Assembly: GCF_012844455.2 (NCBI RefSeq)
Contig: NZ_JABBCQ020000008.1
Span: forward strand, 62,001 to 126,000
Length of the DNA stretch: 64,000 bases
Direction of reading: 5' to 3'
Origin: Comamonas suwonensis
Lineage (GTDB): Bacteria > Pseudomonadota > Gammaproteobacteria > Burkholderiales > Burkholderiaceae_C
Below are positions 33,217 to 43,320 of the stretch, one piece after another (position 1 is the stretch's first letter; each line of letters begins with the position of its first letter). Made by a program: the position numbers and the translations under genes. The notes beneath the pieces were generated by a model, which was not told where the DNA came from, searched no databases, and saw only the letters and a list, made by a program, of their open reading frames with translations.

Positions 33217-36200
33217 ATGACCAAGCCGTATGCAAAGACGGGCGGAACGGAGGGGCATGCACCGCGCTGGCGCATGCTGCTGAATGCGAGTTTGCTGTGG
33301 GGCCTGAGCGCCGTGGTTGCACATGCAGCCGGTGTGCGCCAGTTCAGTCCGCAGGGTGATGTGAGTAAGGTGGGGCAGGTGGTCGTGCAGTTTGATGCAG
33401 CGGCCGTACGCTTTGGCGACCCCAAGGCCGCCGCTCCCGTCAACTTGCAGTGCAGTGATGCTCAGGCGGCCAAGGGGCAAGGCCGTTGGAACAGCGAAAA
33501 GGAATGGGTGTTTGACTTGACCCAGAATCTGCCCGCTGGCGTGCGCTGCACGGCTACGCTCAACCCTCAGTTCAAGGCTGTCGATGGCAAAGCGCTGACG
33601 GGCGCTGCCAGCTATCAATTTCAGACAGGTGGCCCGCAGGTTGCTGATATCGCGCCGGATACCTATGAAGAGGTGGATGAGCAGCAGTACTTTGCACTGC
33701 GCCTGACGGGCGCTGCCACGGCAGACAGCCTCAAGCAGCGTGTCTGGTGTACGTCTGAAGGCGTGGGCGAGCGCATTCCTGTGCAACTGATTGACGGCAA
33801 GGATCGCGATGCCGTTCTCAAGCAGCGGCACTGGGACAAGGATGCTGCCAAGCACCCGCAGAACTATGCCGTGCTGGCCTGTAATCGCCGCCTGACTTCG
33901 GGTAGCAAGATGACCCTGGTCTATGGCAAGGGTGTGGTCATGACCAATGGCCTGGCCAGCAAGGATGAGCAGCGTTATCAGTATCAGGTGCGCCAGCCGT
34001 TCACGGCCGATTTCAGCTGCGAGCGTGAAAACGCCAATGCCGCCTGCCTGCCCATTCGCCCCATGCGCCTGTCCTTCAGTGCGCCTGTGCCGCGCAAGCT
34101 GATTGAGGGCATTCGCCTGAAGAGTGGTGCCTCGGCGGTCGCTCCCATCATTGAGCAAAATGGCGACAAGCTGGCCGAAGACTCACTGGTGGACAGCGTG
34201 ACCTTCCCGGCCACCATGACGGCCAGCACCAAGTATGTGGTGGAGCTGCCCCCGCAGTTCAAAGACGCTGCGGGTCGCACGCTGAGCAACGCCAACATGT
34301 TCCCGTTGGCCACGGCCACGGGCAATATGCCGCCGCTGGTGAAGTTTGCCGCTTCGCCCTTCGGCATTGTGGAGCGCTTTGCCGAAGGTCCCAATGGCCC
34401 GGCGCTGCTGCCCGTGACGCTGCGCAATGTGGAGCCGCAGTTGACTGGCAAGTCGCTGGATGCCAGCGTGGTGCGCACCAAAAAGGGGGGCTCTGATGCG
34501 GACATCATCGCCTGGCTCAAGAAGGTCGAACGCTATGACAACTATAGCGTGGAGCGTAAGCGCGCTGCCCGCGATGTGAAGGTTTTGCCTCCGGTCATCA
34601 ATGACGAAAAGAACTGGGTGCAGACACGCATGCTGTCGCTGCTGGACGGGCAAAGCCAGACGCAGACGCTGGAGTTGCCCAAGGCGGCCAAGAATGACCC
34701 GCGTCCGTTTGAAGTGGTGGGCATTCCGCTGAATCCCGGCTTCCAGGTCGTCGAGATCGCCTCGCCCATGCTGGGGCAGTCGCTGCTCGACGAGGGTTAT
34801 GGTGCGGGTCGCACCATGTATGTACGTACTTCGGTACTGGTGACCAATCTGGCTGTGCACTTCAAGCTGGGCCGTGAAAATTCCGTGGCCTGGGTGACGA
34901 CGCTGGACAAGGGCAAGGCCGTGTCTGGTGCCACGGTTCAGGTTTCGGACTGCAGTGGTCAGGCCATTGCCTCGGCTGTGAGCAATGAACAGGGCGTGGT
35001 GACCTTCAACGGTCTGAACCCCAGTCCGCCCGACTGCCGCAATGATGGTGACTACCGCAGTGCTTCTTATTTTGTGAGTGCCCGCGCCAAGACCGATGCG
35101 GGCGAGGAACTGGCTTTTGTCTGGAGCAACTGGAACAAGGGCATTGAGTCCTGGCGCTTCAATGTGCCGACCAGCTCCAGCAGCAAGCGCGACGAAGTGG
35201 CGCATACGGTGTTTGACCGCATGCTGTTCCGTGCGGGCGAAACCGTGTCCATGAAGCATTACCTGCGTGCATTGACCGGCGCCGGCAAGAACTCCAAGGG
35301 CTTTGATCAGACCCCAGAAAAGCCCGACCGCCTGACCATTACCCATCTGGGCAGCGGCCAGCGCTTTACGCAGGCTTTGAGCTGGTCTGCCAATGGCAGC
35401 GCGATCAGCGAGTTCCCTATCTCCAAGGCGGCGAAGCTGGGTGAGTATTCGGTTGAACTCGGCTATGAGAATGGCAACAACAGCGGTCGCCGCTCTAGCT
35501 TCAGCACCGGTATTTTCCGCGTTGAGGAGTTTCGCCTGCCTGTGATGGAGGGCCGCGTGGGCCCGGCCAGCAAAGATGCGCTGTATGGCGCGAGCAGCGT
35601 TCCTGCTGAAGTGCAGATCAACTATGTCTCCGGTGGCGCGGCTTCTAACCTGCCCGTCAAGGTGTCGGCGCTGCTGCGCTCCAAGTCGCCAGACTTTTCT
35701 GGCTGGGATGGCTTCAGCTTCAATCCGCCGCGCAGCGCGCAGGATGTGGGCAGCAGTGATGATGAGGAGAGCACTGCCAGCGATGACACCAAGGTGGTTG
35801 CAGACAAGCTGCCCGTGACGTTGGACAAGAATGGTCTGGGCAAGGTCACCATCGACAAGCTGCCCAAGTCCACCGAGCCGCGCGAGCTGCTGATGGAAGC
35901 GACTTATGCCGACCCCAATGGCGAGGTGCAGACGCTGCGCGGCACTCGTACCATCTGGCCTGCGGCCGTGGTGGCAGGCGTGCGTTCCGAAAACTGGATT
36001 TCGGTGGATCGCAAGCTCAGCTTTCAGGCGCTGACACTGGATACGGCAGGCAAGCCGCAAGCTGGTGTGCCTGTGAAGGTCGAAGCTGTTGCGCGCATTA
36101 CTACTTCCAGCCGCAAACGACTGGTCGGCGGCTTTTACAGTTATGACAACCAGACCACGCTCAAACCTTTGGGCACTATTTGCTCTGGCACCAGCGACAG

Positions 36201-39200
36201 CCACGGCCTGTTGCAGTGCGAGGCGCAGCTGTCTCAGCCCGGTGAGGTGGAGCTGATCGTCAAGGCCTCTGACAAAGAAGGCCGCAGCAGTCAGGCCGCT
36301 GCATCGGTCTGGGTGACGGGCAAGGGTGAAATCTGGTTCGGTGGCGAAGACCATGACCGCATGGATGTGCTGTCCGAGCGCAAGAGCTATGAGCCCGGCG
36401 AGACTGCACGCTTTCAAGTGCGCATGCCCTTCCGCCGCGCAACCGCGTTGGTGGCAGTGGAGCGCGAAGGTGTGGTGAGCACGCAGGTCGTTGAGCTGAC
36501 GGGTGACAACCCGACGGTAGACGTCAAGATTGAAGAGAATTGGGGGCCCAATGTTTATGTCAGCGTGCTGGCGCTGCGTGGTCGCCTGATGGAAGTGCCT
36601 TGGTACAGTTTCTTCACCTGGGGCTTCAAGTCGCCGGTGGAGTGGTGGCGTGCGTTCTGGAACGATGGCAAGGAGTTCATTGCACCTACGTCGATGGTTG
36701 ACCTCTCCAAGCCCGCCTTCCGTTTCGGCATGTCTGAAATTCGCGTGGGTCTGAAGAACCACACGCTGGATGTGAAGGTGACTTCGGACAAGTCCAGCTA
36801 CAAGGTGCGTGGCACGGCCAAGGTCACTATCAAGGCCACGCTGCCTGACGGCAAGCCGGCGGCAGGTGCCCATGTGGCGCTGGCCGCTGTGGATCAGGCC
36901 CTGCTGGAGCTGATGCCCAACACCAGCTGGAACCTGCTGGACGCCATGCTGACGCGCCGCGAATGGGGTGTGCAGACATCTACCGCGCAGATGGAGGTGA
37001 TTGGCCGACGACACTATGGCAAGAAGGCCGTGCCTGCGGGCGGTGGCGGTGGCCGCAGCCCCACGCGCGAGCTGCTGAACACCTTGTTGCTGTGGGCTCC
37101 CAATGTGGTGCTCGATGACAACGGTATGGCTTTGATCGATGTGCCGCTCAACGATGCGCTGACCACTTTCCAGGTGGTGGCCGTAGCCGATGCGGGCGTG
37201 AGCCTGTTTGGTACCGGCCAGACGGCAATTCGTACCACGCAGGATCTGCAGATCATCAGCGGCCTGCCGCCTCTGGTGCGCGAGGATGACCAGTTCCTTG
37301 CCCAGGTCACGCTGCGCAATACCTCGGCCAAGGCCATGAAGGTGGAAGTGACGCCGCGCGCCACCATGCTGGAACTCAAGCCACAGACCGTGGAAATTCC
37401 CGCAGGTGAAGCGCGTGAAGTGACATGGAATGTCAAGGCTCCGGCCCAGCTATCAGGCACGCGTGCCGAGGCCCTGATCTGGGAGATCGCCGCGCGTGAC
37501 ACCAGCGGTGGTGCAGACGCTGCGCAGGATGCCCTGAAAATCAGCCAGCGCATTGTGCCCGCCGTGCCATTGACGGTGCAGCAGGCCACGCTGGTGCAGG
37601 TGAACGGCACCTACACCGTGCCCGTGAACCCGCCCGCTGATGCGTTGCCCGGCCGTGGTGGCCTGCAGATGTCGCTGGTGCCCAAGCTGACCGAAGGTCT
37701 GCCAGGCGTGCGTGACTGGTGGGCTCGCTATCCCTACTCGTGCCTGGAGCAGACCACCAGCAAGGCCGTTGGCATGAACAACGCCGAGCTGTGGGCTAGC
37801 ACCATGGCGCAGCTGCCCAACTATCTGGACAGCGACGGTCTGGCCAACTACTTCCCATCGATGGGTGGGGGCGTGAATCGCGGCAGCGATACGCTGACGG
37901 CGCACCTGATCAATCTGTCTGCCTTGGCGCAGGGCGTTGACAAGCGCTTTGTGCTGCCGGCGGCTGAACGTGCGCACATGGAAGACGGCCTGATTGCCTT
38001 TGTGGAAGGTCGTATTCAGCGCAACTTCTGGAGCCCGCGCAAGGATCTGGACATGCGCAAGCTGGCAGCCATTGCTGCGCTGGCGCAGTCTGGCAAGGCC
38101 ACGCCGCGCATGCTTGACAGCATCAACGCCACGCCCAACCAGTGGCCTACGCATGCGGTCATTGACTGGGTGATGCTGCTGCAGCGCATGAGCGATGCGC
38201 CTCAGCGGGATGAACGCCTGGCACAGGCCATGCAAATTTTGCGTGCGCGCCTGACTTTCAACGGCACACGTGCCGGCTTCTCGACCGATCAGGACGACAG
38301 CTGGTGGTGGCTGATGCAGGGACCCGACGTGAACCTCGCACGCCTGATGCTGGTGACGATCAATGATCCCGCCTGGGCAGAGGACATGCCTCGTCTGGTC
38401 AGCGGCTTTATTGCCCGTCAGCAGGCCGGAGCCTGGAGCACGACCACGGCCAACCTCTGGGGGGCGCTGGCGCTGCGCCGTTTCTCGCAGAAGTTTGAGT
38501 CCGAGGCTGTGGCTGGTACGACAGTCGCCACCATGAACGGCAACGAAGCCAAGGTGAACTGGGCCGATGTGAAGCGCGCGACATCTGAAGATGTACAGGG
38601 CGCAGCCCATGCCACCAGCGTCTTTGGCGAGCCCGTGCGTGCAGGTGGCTTGCTGAACAACAGCATGTTCATGCCCTGGGCCAAGGCCGGAAAGGGTCAG
38701 CTCAGCGTGACTCAGCAAGGCACAGGCAAGCCCTGGCTGACCGTGCAGTCCGTGGCGGCCGTGGCTCTCAAGGCCCCGTTCAGCGCGGGCTACACCATCA
38801 AGAAGACCATTACGCCGGTGGATCAGGCGGACAAGGGCATGTTTGGTGGCGGCCAGTACTCACGCGGCGATGTGCTGCGCGTGACGCTGGAAGTGCAGGC
38901 CAAGACGGATATGACCTGGGTGGCGATTACTGATCCTGTGCCCACGGGTGCGACTATTCTGGGTGGTGGCCTGGGCCGTGACTCGGAAATCGCGACCAAG
39001 GGCGAGCAGAAGGAAGGCGCTGGCTGGCTGGCCTATGAAGAGCGAAGCTTCGAGGCCTACCGCGCTTACTACCAGTACCTGCCTGCAGGTACAACCAAGG
39101 TCGAATACACCGTGCGCCTGAACAACGCCGGTGAATTTGCCCTGCCGCCCACACGTGCCGAAGCGCTGTATGCGCCCGAGATGTTTGGCGAGAGTCCCAA

Positions 39201-39231
39201 TGCCAAGATCAAGGTGGTGATGCCCAAGTAA
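33217..39231 (+). CDS. Bacterial alpha-2-macroglobulin (thioester protease inhibitor)
   Basis: A 2004-residue exported protein of the bacterial A2M (YfhM/MagD-like) family, which traps attacking proteases in the periplasm and binds them through an internal thioester. The signal peptide (SLLWGLSAVVAHA) has no lipobox cysteine, so unlike E. coli YfhM it should be soluble. The thioester motif CLEQ is intact at about residues 1509-1512. The MG domains fill the first half, and GGGGRSPTRELLNTLLLW precedes the thioester-domain half. The start at 33217 begins a normal signal peptide; the frame is open for 57 more codons upstream. pbpC, its usual partner, lies 4.7 kb downstream. Confidence 0.95.
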   Translation: MTKPYAKTGGTEGHAPRWRMLLNASLLWGLSAVVAHAAGVRQFSPQGDVSKVGQVVVQFDAAAVRFGDPKAAAPVNLQCSDAQAAKGQGRWNSEKEWVFDLTQNLPAGVRCTATLNPQFKAVDGKALTGAASYQFQTGGPQVADIAPDTYEEVDEQQYFALRLTGAATADSLKQRVWCTSEGVGERIPVQLIDGKDRDAVLKQRHWDKDAAKHPQNYAVLACNRRLTSGSKMTLVYGKGVVMTNGLASKDEQRYQYQVRQPFTADFSCERENANAACLPIRPMRLSFSAPVPRKLIEGIRLKSGASAVAPIIEQNGDKLAEDSLVDSVTFPATMTASTKYVVELPPQFKDAAGRTLSNANMFPLATATGNMPPLVKFAASPFGIVERFAEGPNGPALLPVTLRNVEPQLTGKSLDASVVRTKKGGSDADIIAWLKKVERYDNYSVERKRAARDVKVLPPVINDEKNWVQTRMLSLLDGQSQTQTLELPKAAKNDPRPFEVVGIPLNPGFQVVEIASPMLGQSLLDEGYGAGRTMYVRTSVLVTNLAVHFKLGRENSVAWVTTLDKGKAVSGATVQVSDCSGQAIASAVSNEQGVVTFNGLNPSPPDCRNDGDYRSASYFVSARAKTDAGEELAFVWSNWNKGIESWRFNVPTSSSSKRDEVAHTVFDRMLFRAGETVSMKHYLRALTGAGKNSKGFDQTPEKPDRLTITHLGSGQRFTQALSWSANGSAISEFPISKAAKLGEYSVELGYENGNNSGRRSSFSTGIFRVEEFRLPVMEGRVGPASKDALYGASSVPAEVQINYVSGGAASNLPVKVSALLRSKSPDFSGWDGFSFNPPRSAQDVGSSDDEESTASDDTKVVADKLPVTLDKNGLGKVTIDKLPKSTEPRELLMEATYADPNGEVQTLRGTRTIWPAAVVAGVRSENWISVDRKLSFQALTLDTAGKPQAGVPVKVEAVARITTSSRKRLVGGFYSYDNQTTLKPLGTICSGTSDSHGLLQCEAQLSQPGEVELIVKASDKEGRSSQAAASVWVTGKGEIWFGGEDHDRMDVLSERKSYEPGETARFQVRMPFRRATALVAVEREGVVSTQVVELTGDNPTVDVKIEENWGPNVYVSVLALRGRLMEVPWYSFFTWGFKSPVEWWRAFWNDGKEFIAPTSMVDLSKPAFRFGMSEIRVGLKNHTLDVKVTSDKSSYKVRGTAKVTIKATLPDGKPAAGAHVALAAVDQALLELMPNTSWNLLDAMLTRREWGVQTSTAQMEVIGRRHYGKKAVPAGGGGGRSPTRELLNTLLLWAPNVVLDDNGMALIDVPLNDALTTFQVVAVADAGVSLFGTGQTAIRTTQDLQIISGLPPLVREDDQFLAQVTLRNTSAKAMKVEVTPRATMLELKPQTVEIPAGEAREVTWNVKAPAQLSGTRAEALIWEIAARDTSGGADAAQDALKISQRIVPAVPLTVQQATLVQVNGTYTVPVNPPADALPGRGGLQMSLVPKLTEGLPGVRDWWARYPYSCLEQTTSKAVGMNNAELWASTMAQLPNYLDSDGLANYFPSMGGGVNRGSDTLTAHLINLSALAQGVDKRFVLPAAERAHMEDGLIAFVEGRIQRNFWSPRKDLDMRKLAAIAALAQSGKATPRMLDSINATPNQWPTHAVIDWVMLLQRMSDAPQRDERLAQAMQILRARLTFNGTRAGFSTDQDDSWWWLMQGPDVNLARLMLVTINDPAWAEDMPRLVSGFIARQQAGAWSTTTANLWGALALRRFSQKFESEAVAGTTVATMNGNEAKVNWADVKRATSEDVQGAAHATSVFGEPVRAGGLLNNSMFMPWAKAGKGQLSVTQQGTGKPWLTVQSVAAVALKAPFSAGYTIKKTITPVDQADKGMFGGGQYSRGDVLRVTLEVQAKTDMTWVAITDPVPTGATILGGGLGRDSEIATKGEQKEGAGWLAYEERSFEAYRAYYQYLPAGTTKVEYTVRLNNAGEFALPPTRAEALYAPEMFGESPNAKIKVVMPK

Positions 39232-39252
39232 AAACAGGCAGTCATGACGACA

Positions 39253-39286
39253 GGCCCCGGTTGGCGCAAGCTGGCCGGGGCTTTTT
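39253..39286 (+). terminator. Terminator after the A2M gene
   Basis: GCCCCGG and CCGGGGC pair, with an inner stem around GCAA, followed by five T. It lies 22 bases after the stop. Confidence 0.88.
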
Positions 39287-39688
39287 ATGTGATGCTGTAA
39301 AAATATGAGCTACTAACGATTAATGAATAAGCGCTACAGGCCTTTTTGATACAGAAGAAGCAAGGCAATGAATCTGCTGACCTGGAGCACGCACTGGAGC
39401 TATTTAATTTATGCCCCTGCTGTGGGGTAGACCAAGATCCAGCAACGCATGCGACACAGGGGGTGAATCCAGAACAGCCTGCACGCATCGGTCCTAGCTT
39501 GAGAGTCAGACGGCTTCGCAAAAAAATGTTGCCGTCAGATATTTCTGGCCGCCGTCCCACGCATTTCGTTATGGTAGTGCACATACACAATGTGACCTTC
39601 TGCAACCCAATGCGCCAAGACCTTTTGTCCGCTATGCCGGTGGGCATCTGACACCTGGATCATGGAGCACCTGCCAAGGGAGAAATCC
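39287..39688. other. Intergenic region between A2M and betT
   Basis: A 400-base stretch with lower GC than its neighbours. It starts with a dispersed repeat copy (39297-39350). No gene is convincing. A minus-strand frame ending at 39535 reads plausible protein over about 40 residues (HRHSGQKVLAHWVAEGHIVY), with no credible start of its own; it may be the tail of a lost gene. Confidence 0.4.
39297..39350 (+). repeat. Dispersed repeat copy (AGCTACTAACG / AAGCGCTACAGG)
   Basis: AAAAATATGAGCTACTAACG, then AATAAGCGCTACAGGCC and TTTTTGATA, matches the pattern of the copies at 42286 and 45955: an AGCT-start arm, an A/T-rich middle, an AAGCG second arm and a T-run. Confidence 0.6.
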
Positions 39689-41770
39689 ATGCCTGAAGCC
39701 AGTGATAAAGCGACGGAAACCTCCATGCCGTCTGCTGCCTCTCCGCCTTCGTCTGCGGGCGCTGGTGAGGAGGCTGTTCCGCGCACTACCTTCGCCGCGC
39801 CGGTGGTCGTTCCTGCGCTATTGGCGCTGGGTGTTCTGCTCCTGTTTTGCGGACTCATGCCGCAGCGTGCCGATGCTTTGTTCTCTGGTGTCCAGGCATG
39901 GGTGGTAGGGCATCTGGACTGGTTCTACACAGTCTCTGTCACGCTGTTTCTGGTGTTTCTTGTGCTAGTGGCGGCCAGCCGTTTTGGCGATATCCGACTG
40001 GGTCCTGACGATGCCGTGCCAGAGTTCAGTTTTCTCTCCTGGACATCCATGTTGTTTGCTGCGGGCATGGGTATCGGTCTCATGTATTTCGGCGTTGGTG
40101 AGCCGCTGCAGCATTATTTGAAACCGCCTACCGCTGCGGGAGGAACGCCAGCTGCTGCGCGTGAGGCCTTGCAGTCAACGTTCTTTCACTGGGGATTTCA
40201 TGCCTGGGCTGTCTACGGAACCATGGGGCTGGTGCTGGCCTATTTTGGTTTTCGCTACAACCTGCCACTGACCATGCGCTCAGGCCTGTATCCACTGCTC
40301 AAGGAGCGCATTAATGGTCCGATAGGTCATGGTGTCGATGCCTTTGCCCTGGTAGGGACGATCGCGGGGATCGCCACAACCTTAGGCTATGGCGCGCTGC
40401 AACTGGCTGCGGGCTTGCACACATTGACGGGCTGGGACACGTCAACGATGGGGTTTCGTGCCGGGGTCATCGTCATCGTGGTGGTGCTGGCGGGTATCTC
40501 GGCCGTATCGGGGCTGGACAAGGGCGTGAGGCGTCTGAGTGAATTCAATTTGTCGCTGTCCTTTCTGTTGCTTGGGTTTGTGCTCGTCGCCGGCCCAACG
40601 GTGTTCCTGTTTCAGGCACTCAGTGAGAATATTGGCAACTACCTTTCTGATCTGGTGCGTCTGTCGCTGCGCACCTTTGCCTATGAACCGGCAAACGACC
40701 CGGCCTGGTTTGGCGGCTGGACCATTCTTTACTGGGCCTGGTGGATTTCCTGGTCCCCCTTTGTGGGCATGTTCATCGCGCGTATCTCGCGCGGGCGCAC
40801 CATTCGCCAGTTCGTCATCGGCGTGCTGCTGGTGCCTACGGCCTTTAATCTGGTGTGGATGACAGCTTTCGGCAATAGCGCCATCTGGATTGATACGCAT
40901 GTGGCACAGGGAGCGCTGGGCCAGACAGTGGGCAATGTCGATGCCTTGCTGTTTCGTTTCTTTGAGTATCTGCCCTGGTTCAAGGTGGTGGCCTGGCTTG
41001 CCATCTTGCTGATCGCCGTGTTCTTCGTCACCTCGGCGGACTCGGGCGCCTTTGTGGTGGACACCATCGCCTCGCGCGGTCACCCGCACTCGCCGGTCTG
41101 GCAGCGCCTGTTCTGGGCCGTGGTGCTCGGTTTGACGGCTCTGGTGCTGCTGCTGGCGGGAGGCCTCAAGGCCTTGCAAGCGATGACCTTGGTAGCGGCC
41201 GTGCCTGTGACCATGATCATGCTGGCGCTGTGCTATGGGTTATGGAAGGGGCTGCTGGCTGACCGTGCGCATTTCACGCAGGATTTGGCACCGGCCACCA
41301 GTTTCTGGAGCGGCCTGCACTGGCGCAAACGTCTGGAGCAGATCGTGCATCAGCCATCGAGTGCGGATGTGCGCAAATTTCTTGCGAGCGTGGTACTTCC
41401 CGCCATGCGAGAGGTGGCGGTCGAAATGCAAAAGCGGGGCGTGCAGGCCGTTGTCAGCGAGGAGTCTGTGGCCGACGGGGAATTGCGCCTGACGATTCCC
41501 AATCCGGCGCTGCGTGATTTTGTCTATGGCGTGCGCAGCACACGTCGTTCCGTGCCTACCTTCATGGTGCGGGATGCGGCCAGCGAAAGCACGCGTCGCC
41601 ATGTCTACGAGCCCATGACCTTCTTCGAGGATGGTCGCCAGGGCTACGACATTCAGTACCTGCGATCCGAAGAGATCATTGCCGACATACTGCGTCACTA
41701 CGAACGCTATCTGTCGCTCAGTGCAGATCAGCGCACACAGCTGCTCAATCGCGCGCCTGGGCATAGCTGA
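39689..41770 (+). CDS. betT: BCCT-family choline/betaine transporter, BetT type
   Basis: A 693-residue transporter with 12 predicted helices, expected to take up choline with protons for osmoprotection. The BCCT signature is in FYWAWWISWSPFVGMFIARIS, and GMGIGLMYFGVGEP is the glycine-rich helix that binds the quaternary amine. The C-terminal cytoplasmic domain of about 170 residues matches long BetT proteins, where it tunes osmotic activation. The ATG at 39689 has AGGGAG upstream. No betA/betB/betI genes lie in the window. Confidence 0.92.
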   Translation: MPEASDKATETSMPSAASPPSSAGAGEEAVPRTTFAAPVVVPALLALGVLLLFCGLMPQRADALFSGVQAWVVGHLDWFYTVSVTLFLVFLVLVAASRFGDIRLGPDDAVPEFSFLSWTSMLFAAGMGIGLMYFGVGEPLQHYLKPPTAAGGTPAAAREALQSTFFHWGFHAWAVYGTMGLVLAYFGFRYNLPLTMRSGLYPLLKERINGPIGHGVDAFALVGTIAGIATTLGYGALQLAAGLHTLTGWDTSTMGFRAGVIVIVVVLAGISAVSGLDKGVRRLSEFNLSLSFLLLGFVLVAGPTVFLFQALSENIGNYLSDLVRLSLRTFAYEPANDPAWFGGWTILYWAWWISWSPFVGMFIARISRGRTIRQFVIGVLLVPTAFNLVWMTAFGNSAIWIDTHVAQGALGQTVGNVDALLFRFFEYLPWFKVVAWLAILLIAVFFVTSADSGAFVVDTIASRGHPHSPVWQRLFWAVVLGLTALVLLLAGGLKALQAMTLVAAVPVTMIMLALCYGLWKGLLADRAHFTQDLAPATSFWSGLHWRKRLEQIVHQPSSADVRKFLASVVLPAMREVAVEMQKRGVQAVVSEESVADGELRLTIPNPALRDFVYGVRSTRRSVPTFMVRDAASESTRRHVYEPMTFFEDGRQGYDIQYLRSEEIIADILRHYERYLSLSADQRTQLLNRAPGHS

Positions 41771-41880
41771 GCAGGCGCAACGCGTGAAAAGAGAGGTGTT
41801 TGCCGCTTCAGTGCAGCGCCTCATTCACGCGTGCGCCAAAGGGCGGGTCTATAGTCAGTGCTTTGTTCAAGGAGTTGAAG

Positions 41881-42276
41881 ATGGCCGGTCCCGCTGCTGC
41901 TGGTGTGCTGATTTATGCCAAGGATTTTCATCGTCTGGCTCGCTTCTATGAGCAGGTTCTGCACATGCAGCGCTTGCATGCAGATGAGCACATCATCGTG
42001 CTCGAGTCCGCCGCGCTGCAGTTGGTGATTCACGCCATACCTGCCGAGATTGCAACGCAGGTTCACATCGACACACCACCGCAGCGCCGAGCCGATGTGG
42101 CCCTTAAGTTCTTCATCACCGTGCCTGCGATTGCCGAGGCCGCAATAGCGGCAGAGGAGCTTGGCGGGCAGGTGTTTGACGAGCGCTGGCAAGGCCCCGG
42201 TTTTGCTGCCTGTAACGCCATGGATTGCGAAGGCAATGTGTTCCAGCTGCGCGAGAAGCTGTCCGCAGATCAATAG
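41881..42276 (+). CDS. VOC (glyoxalase/bleomycin-resistance fold) protein
   Basis: A 131-residue protein with a single vicinal-oxygen-chelate domain: VLIYAKDFHRLARFYEQVL at the N-terminus and DCEGNVFQLRE at the C-terminus are typical of the fold. Metal ligands are not conserved clearly enough to name a reaction. AAGGAG 7 bases before the ATG fixes the start. It lies 110 bases after betT and on the same strand, perhaps cotranscribed. Confidence 0.85.
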   Translation: MAGPAAAGVLIYAKDFHRLARFYEQVLHMQRLHADEHIIVLESAALQLVIHAIPAEIATQVHIDTPPQRRADVALKFFITVPAIAEAAIAAEELGGQVFDERWQGPGFAACNAMDCEGNVFQLREKLSADQ

Positions 42277-42285
42277 CCAGTGCGT

Positions 42286-42340
42286 AAAAATAATAGCTTC
42301 TAGCGCTTTAAAAATAAGCGACTCAGCCATTTTTAATGCA
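42286..42340 (+). repeat. Dispersed repeat copy (AATAGCTTCTAGCGCTT)
   Basis: AATAATAGCTTCTAGCGCTT followed by AAAAATAAGCGACTCAGCC and TTTTTAATG. The AGCGCTT and AAGCG parts can pair. It fills the short gap between two genes. Confidence 0.65.
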
Positions 42341-42355
42341 TAAGAAAGCGAAGAG

Positions 42356-43237
42356 ATGAACATACTGACCTGGAACACGCAATGGTGCTGTGGCATGGAT
42401 GGGAAGGTCAGTGTGGCGCGTATCGTGCAACACGCGTTGCAGATGGGTGAGCAAGGCGATGCTGGTGGTCTCGATGTGCTGTGCCTGCAGGAGATTGCCG
42501 TCAATTATCCCGGTCTTCAGGGCAGGCCCGGCGACCAGTTGAGCGAACTGCAGGCGCTGCTACCCGGCTGGCAGGTCTTTCTGGGCTCACCCATTGATGA
42601 GTTCACTGCCCAGGGGCATCAGCGGTTTGGCAATGTGATTGCTACGCGGCTACCGGTGCTGCAGGTTCAGCACTACCCGCTGCCCATGCCTGCCGATGCC
42701 AACATGCGCTGCATGCAGCGCATGTGCTCGGTGGTAACCGTGAGGGATACGGCGCTGGGGCCGGTTCGCATCATGACGACTCATCTTGAATATTTCTCTA
42801 AACGCCAGCGCATGGAACAAGCCATGGCTTTGCGTGATTTGCAGATACAGGCTTGCGCGCTGGCCGATGCGCCGCCGCAGCCTGCCAGCGATGGCACGCC
42901 TTATCAGACCAAGCCACATACCCGCCATGCCGTGTTGTGCGGGGATTTCAACTTTGAGCCGCATGAGACTGAATATGCGGCCTTGTCGGCACCTTGGTCG
43001 GCCAGCGAGCAGGGCAGTCTGCAGCCCGGTCAGTGGCTCAACAGCTGGAGCGTGCTGCATGGTGACGCGCCGCAGCCGCCCACCTTCAGGCTGCTGGACA
43101 GAACCTGGGGAGCGGAACCCGGAGCCTGTGACTTGATTTGGGTCAGCGAGAGCCTAAGTGAATATGTGCAAGCTTGGCGGGTGGATAGCTCTACGCAGTC
43201 GTCCGACCACCAGCCTGTGATGTTGACGCTGGCTTGA
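42356..43237 (+). CDS. Endonuclease/exonuclease/phosphatase family protein
   Basis: A 293-residue metal-dependent phosphoesterase of the EEP superfamily. The usual catalytic blocks are present in order: NILTWNTQW, LCLQEIAV (metal-binding Glu), GDFNFEPHETEY (Asp/Asn) and SSDHQPVM (catalytic Asp-His). There is no signal peptide, so it should be cytoplasmic. The family includes DNases, phospholipases and phosphatases, and nothing here selects one. Confidence 0.88.
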   Translation: MNILTWNTQWCCGMDGKVSVARIVQHALQMGEQGDAGGLDVLCLQEIAVNYPGLQGRPGDQLSELQALLPGWQVFLGSPIDEFTAQGHQRFGNVIATRLPVLQVQHYPLPMPADANMRCMQRMCSVVTVRDTALGPVRIMTTHLEYFSKRQRMEQAMALRDLQIQACALADAPPQPASDGTPYQTKPHTRHAVLCGDFNFEPHETEYAALSAPWSASEQGSLQPGQWLNSWSVLHGDAPQPPTFRLLDRTWGAEPGACDLIWVSESLSEYVQAWRVDSSTQSSDHQPVMLTLA

Positions 43238-43320
43238 ACTAGCCGTTATGGTCGAGCTTGAAATAGACGAGCTGCAGCGCAAGCTGCAATGTTGTTGAAC
43301 CCTTTACGAGAGGAGTTTTC

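Noticed and set aside
34183-37014. A 943-codon open frame on the minus strand
   Set aside because: It lies wholly antisense to the A2M gene and reflects high GC; composition is His/Arg/Leu-rich with no domain.
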